The notes: generated by a model from the sequence alone, not told the origin. Shown: positions 1 to 10,100, counted from the stretch's first letter. The stretch is 64,000 nucleotides of DNA from Clostridium vincentii (GCF_002995745.1 NZ_PVXQ01000002.1:62001-126000); one strand, 5' to 3'. Translations and numbers: made by a program.

Positions 1-1
1 A

Positions 2-670
2 GTAACCGGGTTTGAAGGCGTTAAGCATATAGTAAATGGAAGAAATGGAGAATCAAAAGATTTTTCTATAATAATTAACCAGGCTAAACAATGTGCAGCA
101 CCTAAGGAAATTGAAAAAGGTGAAATAGTAGGAGGTTTTGCTCATAATCAAGTAATAGCTCTTGCAGATAAGATTGTAGATGCAGTTAAAACTGGAGCAA
201 TAAAGAGATTTTTTGTAATGGCAGGCTGTGATGGAAGAATGAAGAGCAGAGATTACTACACAGAATTTGCTGAGAAATTACCAAAGGATGCAGTTATACT
301 TACAGCAGGCTGTGCAAAATATAAATATAACAAATTAGATTTAGGCAATATTGGTGGAATTCCAAGAGTACTAGATGCTGGTCAATGTAATGATTCATAT
401 TCATTAGTAGTAATAGCACTTAAGCTAAAAGAAGTGTTTGAATTAGATAATATAAATGACCTTCCGATTTCTTATAATATTGCATGGTACGAGCAAAAGG
501 CAGTTATAGTATTACTTGCATTATTACATTTAGGTGTTAAGAAAATTCATTTAGGGCCAACACTACCAGCATTTTTATCACCAAACATAGTGAAAGTATT
601 GGTTGATAACTTCGGTATTGCAGGAATAACTAATGCAGATGATGACATCAAGATGTTCATGGAAAACTAA
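2..670 (+). CDS. hcp: Hydroxylamine reductase (hybrid-cluster protein), 3' part
   Basis: The open frame runs in from the window edge, so the N-terminal part lies outside. Family knowledge: Hcp is a cytoplasmic Fe-S protein of anaerobes with hydroxylamine reductase, NO reductase or peroxidase-like activity, linked to nitrosative stress. The sequence shows the ligand series of the hybrid 4Fe-2S-2O cluster: AGCDGR, TAGCAKY 28 residues later, GQCNDS 25 residues later, then WYEQKA. These spacings match Cys406, Cys434, Cys459, Glu494 and Lys496 of the Desulfovibrio enzyme. The first ATG inside the visible frame, at 218, is internal and not the start. A terminator follows directly. Identification is firm; only completeness is unknown. 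Confidence 0.95.
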   Translation, partial: VTGFEGVKHIVNGRNGESKDFSIIINQAKQCAAPKEIEKGEIVGGFAHNQVIALADKIVDAVKTGAIKRFFVMAGCDGRMKSRDYYTEFAEKLPKDAVILTAGCAKYKYNKLDLGNIGGIPRVLDAGQCNDSYSLVVIALKLKEVFELDNINDLPISYNIAWYEQKAVIVLLALLHLGVKKIHLGPTLPAFLSPNIVKVLVDNFGIAGITNADDDIKMFMEN

Positions 671-685
671 TACTTAGGAATAGAT

Positions 686-719
686 AAAAGGATTAAGCAA
701 GATTTGCTTAGTCCTTTTT
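686..719 (+). terminator. Rho-independent terminator after hcp
   Basis: A 14-bp stem (aaaggattaagcaa paired with ttgcttagtccttt, one G-T pair) ends in a T run. It closes the hcp transcript. Confidence 0.85.
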
Positions 720-833
720 GATGTAAGATTTAACAAATACAAAAGAAGGTAGCATGCTATTGCAGATTCAACAGAAATACTATTGAAAAGACCCTAGAAT
801 AGTAGAATATTTCATAAAAAATTATGTTAAAGT

Positions 834-861
834 TTGGATTTAAGGAAATGAATGGTATAAT
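834..861 (+). promoter_or_regulatory. Sigma-A-type promoter for the diguanylate cyclase gene
   Basis: TTGGAT at 834-839, a 16-nt spacer and TATAAT at 856-861, about 50 nt before the ATG at 912. The 720-830 stretch before it shows nothing recognisable. Confidence 0.55.
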
Positions 862-911
862 TATGTAAGAAAAAGAGAGTAGTTAAGATAAAAATCTGGG
901 GGTTTCATAGA

Positions 912-2798
912 ATGCATATAAAACGAGTGCGAAGTTTTAGGAAAGCAGTTTATTTTCAGCTTATATTTATGATAGTAATAACTGCAGGAATATTAGGATA
1001 TTTGTGGATTCATAGTGAGTATACTAATTTTAGTCAGGAATCCAAGAAAGAAGAAAAAGAATTTATTAGTAATCAACAAACTATTATTAAAAATGAAGTA
1101 AATAGTCAGATTGATTATATTCAATATATGAGAGTACAGGCAGAAGATAGATTAAAGGAAAACGTAAAAAACAGGACTTATGAGGCTTATGATATTGCCA
1201 TGAATATTTAGAATCAAAATAAAGATACGAAAAACAAGCAAGAAATTCAAAAATTAATTACAGATACTCTAAGAGATATACGCTTCAATAATGGAAGAGG
1301 ATATTATTTCATGGATACCTTAGAAGGTGATGTAATATTATATCCAGTTATGCCTGAAAGTGAAGGAAGTAATATCTTGGAGCTTAAAGATGCTAAAGGA
1401 AATTATGCCTTACAAGATGAGATAAATTTAGTGAATGAGCAAGGTGAAGGGTACACAACAGGATACTGGATAAATCCTAATTATAATGATAATGAAGGAT
1501 ATAAAAAGATTACCTTTGTGAAAAAATTTGAGAAATATAACTGGTATATAGGAACTGGAGAGTACGTAGATGATGTGGAAAAGGATATACAGCAAGAAAT
1601 TTTAGATAGGGTTGATGTAATTAGATTTGGTAGTGAAAATGATAATTACATATTTATTGATAATTTTGATGGGGTTGAGCTTTGCAATGGTGTGTATAAA
1701 GAGTACGTGGATAAAAACATTTGGGATTTAGAGGATAAAAACGGAACGAAAATAATACAGGAACAAATTACTATCGCAAAAAATTCACAGGATGGGGGAT
1801 TTATGACACATTATTGGAAAACACCAGATACAACAGATGTTTTTCAAAAAATGACTTTTGTAAGAGCGGTACCAGAATGGAATTGGGTAATAGGTTCAGG
1901 CGTACAGTTTGATGAACTTGTAAATACTATACAAGAGAATGAAAGTAAAATGAAAGAAGAAGTAATGAATAGGATTAAAAATATTGTTGGAATAGTGGTA
2001 TTAGTAATGTTAATGGCCTTTATTATAGCTAAGACTTTTGTAAAAAGAATACAGAAAAGTCTTGATATATTTTTTGATTTTCTAAATAATGCTTCGTGGA
2101 ATTACATAAAAATAGATGAGCAAAAAGTGGGATATTCTGAATTTAAAGATTTGGGAATTGCAATAAACTTAATGATTAATGAGAGAGACAGGATAGAGAA
2201 AGCGATAAGGAGGATGAATAATGAACTTAATGTTCGTGTTCAGGAAGGGTCGAAGGAGTTAGAAGAGTTAAATTCAAATATTGATAAAAAATTGGATGAA
2301 AAAACTTTGGAATTAAGGAATCTACTAAACATGGATGGACTTACTCAGATGTATAATCATAAATACATGTTTGAAAGATTGGAAAATGAGATTATCAAAG
2401 CAATCGAGGATAATGAAAAAATATGCATTATCATGTTTGACATTGATTATTTCAAGAATATAAATGATAATTATGGACATCAATGCGGTGACCAGGTTCT
2501 CACTAGGATTGCAAGTATATTAAAAGAACAGATTAGAGAAGTTGATATTGTTGGTCGATATGGAGGGGAAGAGTTTATTGCGATTATTACTAATGCAGAC
2601 ATGGAAACAGGATATAATATTGTGGAAGGAATCAGAAAAAAAATTATTGATATGAAGTTTAAAGAAAAAGGATTATCTGTAACAATTAGCGGTGGAATTG
2701 TTGAATATTGTTCTCAAACTGCTATTGAAATGGTTAAGTTGGCAGATGATAAATTATATGAAGCAAAAAGAAAAGGACGAAATAGGATTCAAAAATAG
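912..2798 (+). pseudogene. Membrane diguanylate cyclase with Cache-type sensor, split by in-frame TAG
   Basis: Two open segments, 912-1208 and 1212-2798, lie in the same frame and are separated only by TAG at 1209-1211 (codon 100). Read through, they give one 628-residue protein. It has an N-terminal membrane helix (about residues 10-32), an extracellular region with two Cache-like repeats (GRGYYF...WYIGTGEY and a second ending WNWVIGSG), a second membrane helix, a coiled coil and a GGDEF domain. The active-site motif is GGEEF (551-555) with an intact RxxD inhibitory site, REVD (542-545), so it would make cyclic di-GMP in response to a small ligand. The in-frame stop most simply reflects a Tyr, Gln or similar codon mutated to TAG. 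The downstream part lacks TM1. Readthrough cannot be excluded. Confidence 0.8.
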
Positions 2799-2808
2799 TG
2801 GAGGGAAA

Positions 2809-3657
2809 ATGGTGATTAAAGTTGAAGATTTGGCATTTAGCTATACGGATAAACCGTTTCTTGAAAATATTAATTTCCAAGTAGAAAAGGGAGAAATATT
2901 TGGATTCCTTGGGCCTTCTGGAGCAGGGAAAAGTACACTTCAGAAGGTACTAACAGGATTATTAACTTCCTACAGTGGAAGTGCAGTTGTGAATGGTATG
3001 GAAAGCAAAAAGCATGATAATAGTTTTTATGAGAAAATTGGCGTGGATTTTGAGTTTCCAAGCTTGTATGAAAAACTTACAGCCAAGCAGAATTTGGAGT
3101 TCTTTGGATCTTTGTATAAAAAGAGAGATAGATCTATTGATGAATTACTTGAAAGAGTTGGACTACAAAATGATTCAGATAAAAAGGTATCTGCATATTC
3201 TAAGGGAATGAAATCTAGACTAAATTTTATAAAGTCATTGCTCCATGAACCAAATATTTTGTTTTTAGATGAACCTACCAGTGGATTGGATCCTACAAAT
3301 AACCGAAAGTTAAAAGATATTATTTTGGAAGAGAAGAAAAAGGGAACAACAATTATTTTAACAACTCATAATATGGAGGATGCCACAGAACTGTGTGATA
3401 GAGTGGCTTTTATTGTGGATGGAAAAGTGAAGGCGTTAGATACACCTCACAATTTGATTATGAGAAAGGGTGCATCTAAAATATATTATACCTATATGGA
3501 AAATGGAGAGAAGCAAGGGGAGTGCCTGTTAGAAGATACTTGTAATGACATTATGCTTAAAAAACTACTGCTAGAAAATAGAATTACGTCTATTCATAGC
3601 AGTGAACCTAATTTAAATGATATTTTCATGGATGTGACTGGGAGAGTGTTGCAATGA
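2809..3657 (+). CDS. ABC exporter, ATP-binding subunit
   Basis: A 282-residue ATPase that powers the two permeases encoded next. Walker A is GPSGAGKST (35-43), the signature is degenerate (YSKGM, 130-134), Walker B/D-loop is ILFLDEPTSGLD (150-161) and the H-loop His is H187. The longer frame opening at 2692 overlaps the cyclase gene; GGAGGG just before ATG 2809 decides the start, with GTG 2812 also possible. It overlaps the next gene by 4 nt (ATGA), so the three genes are translationally coupled. The set resembles DrrA-like and fluoroquinolone-export ABC systems. The substrate cannot be told from sequence. Confidence 0.9.
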   Translation: MVIKVEDLAFSYTDKPFLENINFQVEKGEIFGFLGPSGAGKSTLQKVLTGLLTSYSGSAVVNGMESKKHDNSFYEKIGVDFEFPSLYEKLTAKQNLEFFGSLYKKRDRSIDELLERVGLQNDSDKKVSAYSKGMKSRLNFIKSLLHEPNILFLDEPTSGLDPTNNRKLKDIILEEKKKGTTIILTTHNMEDATELCDRVAFIVDGKVKALDTPHNLIMRKGASKIYYTYMENGEKQGECLLEDTCNDIMLKKLLLENRITSIHSSEPNLNDIFMDVTGRVLQ

Positions 3658-4337
3658 GACTTAAGAATTTAATCATTGGAGATATAAAATTCCAAATGAA
3701 ATATGGATTTTATTTTATATATTCAGTGCTAGTAGTTTTTTATATTTGCCTTCTATCCATATTTAAAGAGACCTGGAGAGAAAAGGCTGCTACAGTAATG
3801 ATATTTTCAGACCCTGCAGCTATGGGAATGTTTTTTATGGGAGCGATTGTGCTACTTGAAAAGAGTCAGAGAGTATTAAATTCTATTGCAGTATCACCCG
3901 TAAAGGTATCTGAGTATATACTTAGCAAAGTAATATCCATTGGTAGTATTTCCTCCATAGTAGCTTTAGCTATTGCACTGGCAGGAGGAATGGGTAACTA
4001 TTTTATATTGACCTTAGCCACATTTTTTGGCTCTGCATTATTTACTATGATAGGACTTATTATTTCTACTAAGATCAATAGTTTGAATCAATTTATAATT
4101 GCTACATTACCATTTGAAATAATATGCTTCATTCCCCCTATTGCATATATTTTTGGATACGGGAATGATTGGCTGTTACTACACCCAGGGACTTCATTAA
4201 TATGTATGATAAATGGAGACTTTTCTTATATACTCATAAATATAGTAGTTTTAGCAGGATGGCTTGTTCTATTGATGATTTTTACGGTAAAAGTAGTTAA
4301 AAAAATGTTCCGTAGTGTGGGAGGGGTTAAATTATGA
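3654..4337 (+). CDS. ABC-2-type exporter permease
   Basis: 227 residues with about six hydrophobic helices and no other domain, the pattern of ABC-2 type transport permeases. Its start overlaps the stop of the ATPase gene and its stop overlaps the next permease gene by 4 nt. With the following, weakly similar permease it probably forms a heterodimeric channel driven by the ATPase. An efflux role (drug, peptide or lipid) is inferred from family only. Confidence 0.8.
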   Translation: MRLKNLIIGDIKFQMKYGFYFIYSVLVVFYICLLSIFKETWREKAATVMIFSDPAAMGMFFMGAIVLLEKSQRVLNSIAVSPVKVSEYILSKVISIGSISSIVALAIALAGGMGNYFILTLATFFGSALFTMIGLIISTKINSLNQFIIATLPFEIICFIPPIAYIFGYGNDWLLLHPGTSLICMINGDFSYILINIVVLAGWLVLLMIFTVKVVKKMFRSVGGVKL

Positions 4338-5047
4338 AAGCAGTATGGATATCTTTCAAGCAACTATTACAACAAATGGCATCAGATGCTATGCTGGTTA
4401 TTATATGTTTTGCACCTTTTCTTTGTGGAGCAGTAATATATTTTGGAATCCCAGTTATTGAGGAAATAGTAACAGGATATTTTGGAAAAGCAGAAATTAT
4501 TACACCTTATTATTTGATTTTTGATTTAATGATGGCAGTTTTGGCCTCTATGCTGTTCTGTTTCGTATCAGCCATGATAGTGTTGGGCGAAATAGATGAC
4601 AATATTTCAGGATATATGTTTTTGACTCCTCTTGGAAAGAGAGGATATTTAATATCTAGGTTTGGAATTCCAACACTTATGTCAATGATTATTACAATGA
4701 TTATTCTTTCAATATTTTCCCTTACAGAGATGTCGTTTTTCATGATTATTGAAATTGCGGTCCTTGCCTCAATTATTGGAATGCTTATTGCATTTATGAT
4801 AGTTGCTCTTGCCACAAATAAGGTGGAAGGTATGGCTGTAAGCAAACTTTCTGGTTTTTTGATTATGGGTGCATTTGGGCCTTTTTTTTTAATAGGAAAT
4901 AATCAATATATCCTTTCTATACTACCAACTTTTTGGATGGCTAAATTTGCAATGACCGGTAGTATTATTTATATGGCTATTACCTTATTTGAATCTGCTT
5001 TTTGGATATTTGTTTTATTGAAATTATTTTTGAAGAAATTATCTTAA
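4334..5047 (+). CDS. ABC exporter permease, second subunit
   Basis: 237 residues, about six membrane helices, start coupled to the preceding permease through an ATGA overlap. It is the last gene of the ATPase-permease-permease operon. The organisation resembles the fluoroquinolone-type exporter (ATPase plus two short permeases) of Gram-positive bacteria. No terminator is obvious between it and the next gene. Confidence 0.75.
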   Translation: MKAVWISFKQLLQQMASDAMLVIICFAPFLCGAVIYFGIPVIEEIVTGYFGKAEIITPYYLIFDLMMAVLASMLFCFVSAMIVLGEIDDNISGYMFLTPLGKRGYLISRFGIPTLMSMIITMIILSIFSLTEMSFFMIIEIAVLASIIGMLIAFMIVALATNKVEGMAVSKLSGFLIMGAFGPFFLIGNNQYILSILPTFWMAKFAMTGSIIYMAITLFESAFWIFVLLKLFLKKLS

Positions 5048-5135
5048 TATTTTTATTTTAGACAGTTAGTAATTTTGCAGGTACAATGGGATGGTAAACA
5101 TATACATAGTGGTAAAAACATATAGGAAAGGAGCA

Positions 5136-6425
5136 TTGATTATTAAAGAATTATTAAACAAGGAAATAATAGAAAAGAAGATTAATATTTCTAATAATAT
5201 TAAATATTTTATCTTAATAGTTTATGCTTCATCATTTATAATATTTGGTCTGCTAATAGATAGACCTTCAGAAATAATTAAGGGCCTTTATAATATTATA
5301 AAGGAGCCAGGAGTCCTTATCACAGATTATATTGCAATTGGAGGAATAGGAGCTACCTTTGTTAATTCAGGATTATTAACTCTAATAGTTATTTTAATTC
5401 TTTATGGATTAAGAATGGATCTTAATGGTAGAGCTATGGCAGCTATATTTTTTATAGCGGGATTTTCTTTATTTGGGAAAAATATTTTTAATGTATGGTT
5501 AATTATTATAGGGGTATGGCTATATTCAAAAATTAGAAAAGAAGATTTTTCTAAATATATATATGTAGCTCTTTTTGGGACAAGTATGTCACCAACCATT
5601 ACTGAACTTATGTTTAGTATAGATCAGCCATTAATAATTAGAATTTCATTAAGCATTATAATTGGATTAGGTATAGGATTTGTTTTACCTGCTTTGTCTA
5701 CATACATGTTAAAGGTCCATCAGGGTTTTAACTTATACAATGTTGGATTTACTTCAGGTATAATAGGTACTATTTTATTTTCATTATTTAAATCTTATGG
5801 ATTTGAATCTAAAAGCAAATTAGTATGGAGTACAGGCAATAATACGATGTTAGGAACATATTTAACTATTATATTTCTATCTATGATTATTGTCGGGTTT
5901 TATTTAAATGGAAAAACATTTCGTAATTTAAAAAATATTTATAAATATTCAGGAAAATTATCAACTGACTTTATTATATTAGAAGGATTTGGAGTTAGTT
6001 TTATTAATATGGGGTTAAATGGTTTTGTAGGAATGATATATGTTCTTTTAGTTAAAGGTGAACTAAATGGTCCTACTGTGGGAGGCATCCTTGGAATTGT
6101 AGGATTTAGTGCCTTTGGTAAACATGTTAAAAATATTATTCCTATTTTTATAGGTGTTTTCTTAGGAAGCTTAACTAAAATATGGAATATAAATGATCCT
6201 ATAATATTATTAGCAGCCTTATATGGAACTTCTCTTGCGCCTATATCAGGAGAGTTTGGATGGAAATATGGAATAATAGCAGGTTTTATAAATTCTTCAG
6301 TTCTTCTAAATGTAGGTATTTTACATGGAGGGTTAAATTTATATAACGCTGGGTTTTCTGGAGGAATAGTAGCAGCTACAATGCTACCAATTATAAGAGC
6401 ACTGAGAAAGGAAGAGGTAGAATAA
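5136..6425 (+). CDS. DUF1576-like polytopic membrane protein
   Basis: About 429 residues, almost wholly hydrophobic, with roughly 10-12 membrane helices. The two halves look alike (for example GFTSGIIGT and GFSGGIVAA, each after a LYN segment), which suggests an internal duplication typical of transporters. I place it in the DUF1576 family from memory of its pattern; function is unknown. Start choice: TTG at 5136 follows a good AGGAAAGGAG site, whereas the in-frame ATG at 5091 has no clear ribosome binding site. No functional partner is evident nearby. Confidence 0.6.
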   Translation: MIIKELLNKEIIEKKINISNNIKYFILIVYASSFIIFGLLIDRPSEIIKGLYNIIKEPGVLITDYIAIGGIGATFVNSGLLTLIVILILYGLRMDLNGRAMAAIFFIAGFSLFGKNIFNVWLIIIGVWLYSKIRKEDFSKYIYVALFGTSMSPTITELMFSIDQPLIIRISLSIIIGLGIGFVLPALSTYMLKVHQGFNLYNVGFTSGIIGTILFSLFKSYGFESKSKLVWSTGNNTMLGTYLTIIFLSMIIVGFYLNGKTFRNLKNIYKYSGKLSTDFIILEGFGVSFINMGLNGFVGMIYVLLVKGELNGPTVGGILGIVGFSAFGKHVKNIIPIFIGVFLGSLTKIWNINDPIILLAALYGTSLAPISGEFGWKYGIIAGFINSSVLLNVGILHGGLNLYNAGFSGGIVAATMLPIIRALRKEEVE

Positions 6426-6563
6426 CGTATCCTACGAAAAATGAAAAATAAACTTGTGATGTGTTATAATAGTTTAAAAATAAAAAACAAGAGAAACCAA
6501 ATAACATATGGAGAAGCAATTGATTATATATGATCAATTAATAAGAAAGTGAGGTAGCAAACG

Positions 6564-7421
6564 GTGTATTTTTATATATGGTCCTTTTTCATTTATTCAT
6601 TTTTAGGATGGTGCGTAGAAGTTATTTATGCCACTGTCAACAGTAGAAAATTTGTAAATCGCGGATTCTTAAATGGTGCTGTTTGTCCTATTTATGGATT
6701 CGGAGTCGTTATTATAATTGCCTGTTTAACACCTTTGAAGGATAATATAATTTTTGCATATATAGGTTCAGTTCTTTTAATTTCATCCTTGGAATTGATA
6801 ACGGGGTGGCTATTAGAAAAAAGTTTTCATCAGAAGTGGTGGGATTATTCTGATATGAAATTCAATATTAATGGGTATGCTTGTCTGAAATTTTCTTTAA
6901 TGTGGGGACTTGCGTGTTTGTTGATTTTAAATATTATAGATCCAATTATATATAAAATGATTACTTTAATACCTGTTACCATAGGGAATATATTTCTTGG
7001 AATGTTCTTTATTTTGATAATAATAGATGTAATTGTGACAATTCAGTCTGTAATTAACCTTAACAAGGTTCTTAAACAGCTAAATGAAATTGCTCTTAAA
7101 ATGAGAAGATTTTCGGAGGAATTTGGAGAAAAAATATCCTCAGGAAGTATTTCGTTTTTGGAAAAGGGTGAAGAATTAAAAAATGTGCTGAATGAAGGTA
7201 GGTCATACACTAGTAGAGTTGTAGAAGAAAAAGTAGAAATTATGGATCAAAGATTAGAAAAGGCTAAAGAACAGGTATATGAATTGGAAATCAAACGAAA
7301 GGAACTACTTAATAAGGGGATCTTTGGAGTTAAGAGATTAGTACAAGCATTCCCTAGAATGAAATCTAATTATTATAAAGAATTGATGGAAGAATTAAAA
7401 GAAAAAATTTCAAAGTATTAA
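6564..7421 (+). CDS. CmpB-like putative ABC transporter permease with C-terminal coiled coil
   Basis: 285 residues starting at GTG after a GAGGT site. The N-terminal 165 residues hold four to five membrane helices with the pattern WSFFIYSFLGWCVEVIYA and NRGFLNGAVCPIYGFG, which matches the family annotated as putative ABC-transporter type IV (PF06541). The last 110 residues are charged and helical, probably a cytoplasmic coiled coil. No ATPase lies next to it and the transporter label is only a family name. An extended -10 (TGTTATAAT, about 6464-6472) lies upstream. Confidence 0.65.
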   Translation: MYFYIWSFFIYSFLGWCVEVIYATVNSRKFVNRGFLNGAVCPIYGFGVVIIIACLTPLKDNIIFAYIGSVLLISSLELITGWLLEKSFHQKWWDYSDMKFNINGYACLKFSLMWGLACLLILNIIDPIIYKMITLIPVTIGNIFLGMFFILIIIDVIVTIQSVINLNKVLKQLNEIALKMRRFSEEFGEKISSGSISFLEKGEELKNVLNEGRSYTSRVVEEKVEIMDQRLEKAKEQVYELEIKRKELLNKGIFGVKRLVQAFPRMKSNYYKELMEELKEKISKY

Positions 7422-7474
7422 CCTAACAATTTATTATCGAAGCATTGTTTAGTTATTAAAGGAAGTGAATGGTA

Positions 7475-7546
7475 ATGAAAAAGAAAATTGTGTTTTTTGA
7501 TATAGATGGAACCCTTACAGGAAACAAAGGAAATGAAAATATTTGA
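7475..7546 (+). pseudogene. HAD-superfamily hydrolase, N-terminal stub
   Basis: A 23-codon ORF behind a good AGGAAG site encodes MKKKIVFFDIDGTLTGNK and then stops. FFDIDGTL is motif I of Cof-type HAD phosphatases (nucleophile Asp and second Asp present). The remaining 240 or so residues expected are absent, since the next gene begins at 7611. This is the 5' remnant of a deleted gene. Confidence 0.65.
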
Positions 7547-7610
7547 ATTGTTAAAAAAGAAATAGTAAATTTTTTATAAGAACTGTTTAGTGAAGGGGGA
7601 ATATTAAAAA

Positions 7611-8072
7611 ATGTTGCAAATTACTTGGATAGAATTTTTTTTAAGAGTTATTCCGGAGATGTTTATTGTAATATGGGGGATACACATAGTAGCTAGGAAA
7701 ACTTTTGATATACCAAAATACATATTTTCATGCATAGTATTGGCTTTATTAGCCTTTTTTATAAGGTCGTTACCTATATATTTTGGAGTACATATGATAA
7801 TTAATATGATTTTGATTATAGGTATTATGGTTATGATTAAGTTTTCCTTAGTAAAAGCTATATATAGCACTTTATTAATGTTTTTTATGCTTTCTTTAAG
7901 TGAAGTTTTAAATATGGTGATATTAAACTTATTAAATATAAGTATGGATAATATAAGCCCAGTTCTAAAATGCGTATATGGAGTACCTTCGTTAATATTT
8001 TTATCTCTATTCATAATAATAATGAACTATCTATTAATAATTAAAGAAGGAAAAAAAGATAACTATAACTAA
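7611..8072 (+). CDS. Agr-associated membrane protein, copy 1 (AgrC-sensor-like?)
   Basis: 153 residues, about five membrane helices and no catalytic domain. It is paralogous along its whole length to the protein at 10255-10716 (shared TWIEFFLR, IYFGVHM, AIYSTLL, GVPSLI). The pattern recalls the N-terminal membrane sensor of clostridial AgrC-type GHKL kinases, but here it stands alone. That link is my inference from hydrophobic pattern and context, since the paralogue directly precedes agrB. The next gene, 64 nt downstream, is a PAS histidine kinase. Function is not established. Confidence 0.6.
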   Translation: MLQITWIEFFLRVIPEMFIVIWGIHIVARKTFDIPKYIFSCIVLALLAFFIRSLPIYFGVHMIINMILIIGIMVMIKFSLVKAIYSTLLMFFMLSLSEVLNMVILNLLNISMDNISPVLKCVYGVPSLIFLSLFIIIMNYLLIIKEGKKDNYN

Positions 8073-8136
8073 AAAAATAGCATTATATTACTTTAAAGCT
8101 AGGAAGTTTTACCTATAATACAAGGAGCGTTTCTTT

Positions 8137-9996
8137 ATGAAAGTTGTTGGAAATAAATCAGAAGATAAATTATCATTAATGTTAGCCATTGTGAAAATTT
8201 CAATTATAGTATTTACTAGTATAATTATATATATTAATATACCTAAATATTGGACTTATTTTAATATACAAAGCAGTGGACAAGTTAATTTATATCAGGC
8301 AGGATTTCTTTTGTGTAATACTGGATTATGTTATATTAGTTGGTTAATAATTAATCGTAAAATATTACAATCATCAAATATATTCAGAATTTCTTGGTTA
8401 GCAGAAAACATTTTTTTTATGCTTATTATTTCTGTACCAATATGCTTATCTGCAGTTTATGAGAGAGAATATAAATATCTGTTTATATTATTGATAATAT
8501 ATTCAGTTATTCAATATGGATCTCGATATGGGTTTATAACCTCGCTTTTTTCTTCACTTTCTATACTGGGTGCGGATCTATTATATTTCCCACTAAAAGA
8601 TGGTATTAATGTATATTTTCAAAAGGATTTAATAGTGACTGGAATATTCATTTTTATTGCATGGATCGTTGGATACTATGTTGACATGGAGTATGAAAAC
8701 AATAGGAGGAAGGATGAAACACTAAATATACTAAATACTAAATTAGAAGAAAAAAATAAAAGTAGAAGAGACATGGAATCAATATTACTAAAAAATAAAA
8801 TTTGTTATGATATGTTATTTGAAAATTCTTTGAATTCTATTATTTTACATAAAGACGGAATAATCCTATATGCGAACGAAAGCGCGACACAGTTGCTAGG
8901 ATATGAAAATCCTATAGAGTTAAATGGAGAAGATTTTTATAGTCACTGTTGTGAAGATGCTAAATTAAATATGGAAAAAAGATATTCAAACATTACAAAG
9001 AATAGTCTTTCAAAGATCATAGAAGAAGAAGACCTATTAAACTGTAAGGGAGAATGTATTCCAGTACGCAATACATCATCAGTTTTTATTTACAAAGGAA
9101 TACCTTCAGTATTAACATTTCTACTTGATATTACAGCAGAAAGAAAAGTAGAGACATTAGAACGGGATAGAGCAAAAAATTTAAAGATACTTAATGAGAC
9201 AAGGGAATTTAATATTATTATAATGGATTTTTTCACTAATATGTCCCATGAACTAAAAACCCCTGTAAATGTTATTTATGTTGCAATTCAAACTATAGAT
9301 ATGTATTTAAATAAATATAAGCTAGAGGATATAGAAAAATGCATATCCTACTTAAAGATAATGAAACAAAATTGCCTGAGAATGATTAGGTTGATAAATA
9401 ATCTTCTAGATATAGCTAAATTGGATTCTGGATACATCAAAATTAATAAAACAAATGGTAATATTGTAAGTGTTGTAGAAGATATCATTCAATCAGTGGT
9501 ATGTTATGGGAAAAGTAAAGAAATAGAAATTATATTTGATACAGATATTGAAGAAAAGATTATGGGTTTTGATCATGATATGATAGAACGTATAATGTTG
9601 AATTTAGTATCTAATGCATTTAAATATAGTAATTTGAGAGGGCGAATATATGTTGATGTAATAGATGAAGAATCAAGTGTTGTCATTAAAGTAAAAGATC
9701 AAGGAGCTGGTATTCCAAAAAGTAAACTTGATGTTATATTTGAACGTTTTGGACAGGCAAATTCGTCACTTTCTAGACAGTGTGAAGGAACTGGGATAGG
9801 GCTATATCTAGTGAAATCTTTTATAGAGATGCATGATGGTAAAATAAGTGTTATAAGCAATGAAGGGAAAAGCACTGAGTTTTCAATAGTATTGCCTTCG
9901 AAATTAGTTGAAAATGAAGATTATGTAGATAACGTTTTTTTCGAGACTAATGTAGAGAGGATAGAAATAGAGTTTTCTGACATATATTCAATGTGA
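8137..9996 (+). CDS. Membrane PAS sensor histidine kinase, copy 1
   Basis: 619 residues. Residues 1-185 hold about six membrane helices, then come a short coiled coil, a PAS domain (about 215-325), a HisKA domain with phospho-acceptor His371 in NMSHELKTP, and a HATPase domain with N box (NLVSNAFKYS), G1 (DQGAGIPKS) and G2 (GTGIGLYLVKS). It ends in a short tail, EIEFSDIYS, that recurs in other kinases of this window. No response regulator is adjacent. The kinase at 11613-13475 is a full-length paralogue with the same His number. The last 200 residues are almost identical between the two, far more than the rest. Start: ATG after AAGGAG. Confidence 0.9.
   Translation: MKVVGNKSEDKLSLMLAIVKISIIVFTSIIIYINIPKYWTYFNIQSSGQVNLYQAGFLLCNTGLCYISWLIINRKILQSSNIFRISWLAENIFFMLIISVPICLSAVYEREYKYLFILLIIYSVIQYGSRYGFITSLFSSLSILGADLLYFPLKDGINVYFQKDLIVTGIFIFIAWIVGYYVDMEYENNRRKDETLNILNTKLEEKNKSRRDMESILLKNKICYDMLFENSLNSIILHKDGIILYANESATQLLGYENPIELNGEDFYSHCCEDAKLNMEKRYSNITKNSLSKIIEEEDLLNCKGECIPVRNTSSVFIYKGIPSVLTFLLDITAERKVETLERDRAKNLKILNETREFNIIIMDFFTNMSHELKTPVNVIYVAIQTIDMYLNKYKLEDIEKCISYLKIMKQNCLRMIRLINNLLDIAKLDSGYIKINKTNGNIVSVVEDIIQSVVCYGKSKEIEIIFDTDIEEKIMGFDHDMIERIMLNLVSNAFKYSNLRGRIYVDVIDEESSVVIKVKDQGAGIPKSKLDVIFERFGQANSSLSRQCEGTGIGLYLVKSFIEMHDGKISVISNEGKSTEFSIVLPSKLVENEDYVDNVFFETNVERIEIEFSDIYSM
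9381..9975 (+). repeat. Near-identical tract shared by the two kinase genes, copy A
   Basis: From aatgattagg onward this roughly 600-bp stretch matches 12860-13454 with only scattered single-base differences, while the upstream 1.2 kb of the two genes differs at many positions. The sharp boundary, just after a divergent cctgag/tcttag stretch, fits gene conversion. Confidence 0.8.
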
Positions 9997-10067
9997 ATAG
10001 TATAATTAAAAGAAGACATTCATAATTTTTAGTTAGAGAATGAAGTAATTGAAAAATATATTTTGAT

Positions 10068-10100
10068 GAGAGTTTATTTAATGTAAACTCTTATTTTTTT
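10068..10100 (+). terminator. Terminator after kinase copy 1
   Basis: Stem agagttta / taaactct with a 7-nt loop, followed by a run of T residues. It separates the first locus from the agr-type operon. Confidence 0.8.

Noticed and set aside
1209..1211. Pyrrolysine or other recoding at the TAG
   Set aside because: No recoding element is seen, and diguanylate cyclases are not known to carry pyrrolysine; the window also contains TAA interruptions, so plain nonsense change or error is simpler.
4510..4845. Minus-strand ORF of 111 codons inside the second ABC permease gene
   Set aside because: Shadow of a hydrophobic gene: no ribosome site, repetitive Ile-rich translation, fully covered by a coherent operon on the plus strand.
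5091..5135. ATG 5091 as start of the DUF1576-like gene
   Set aside because: No ribosome site, whereas TTG 5136 follows AGGAAAGGAG and gives a sensible membrane-protein N-terminus.
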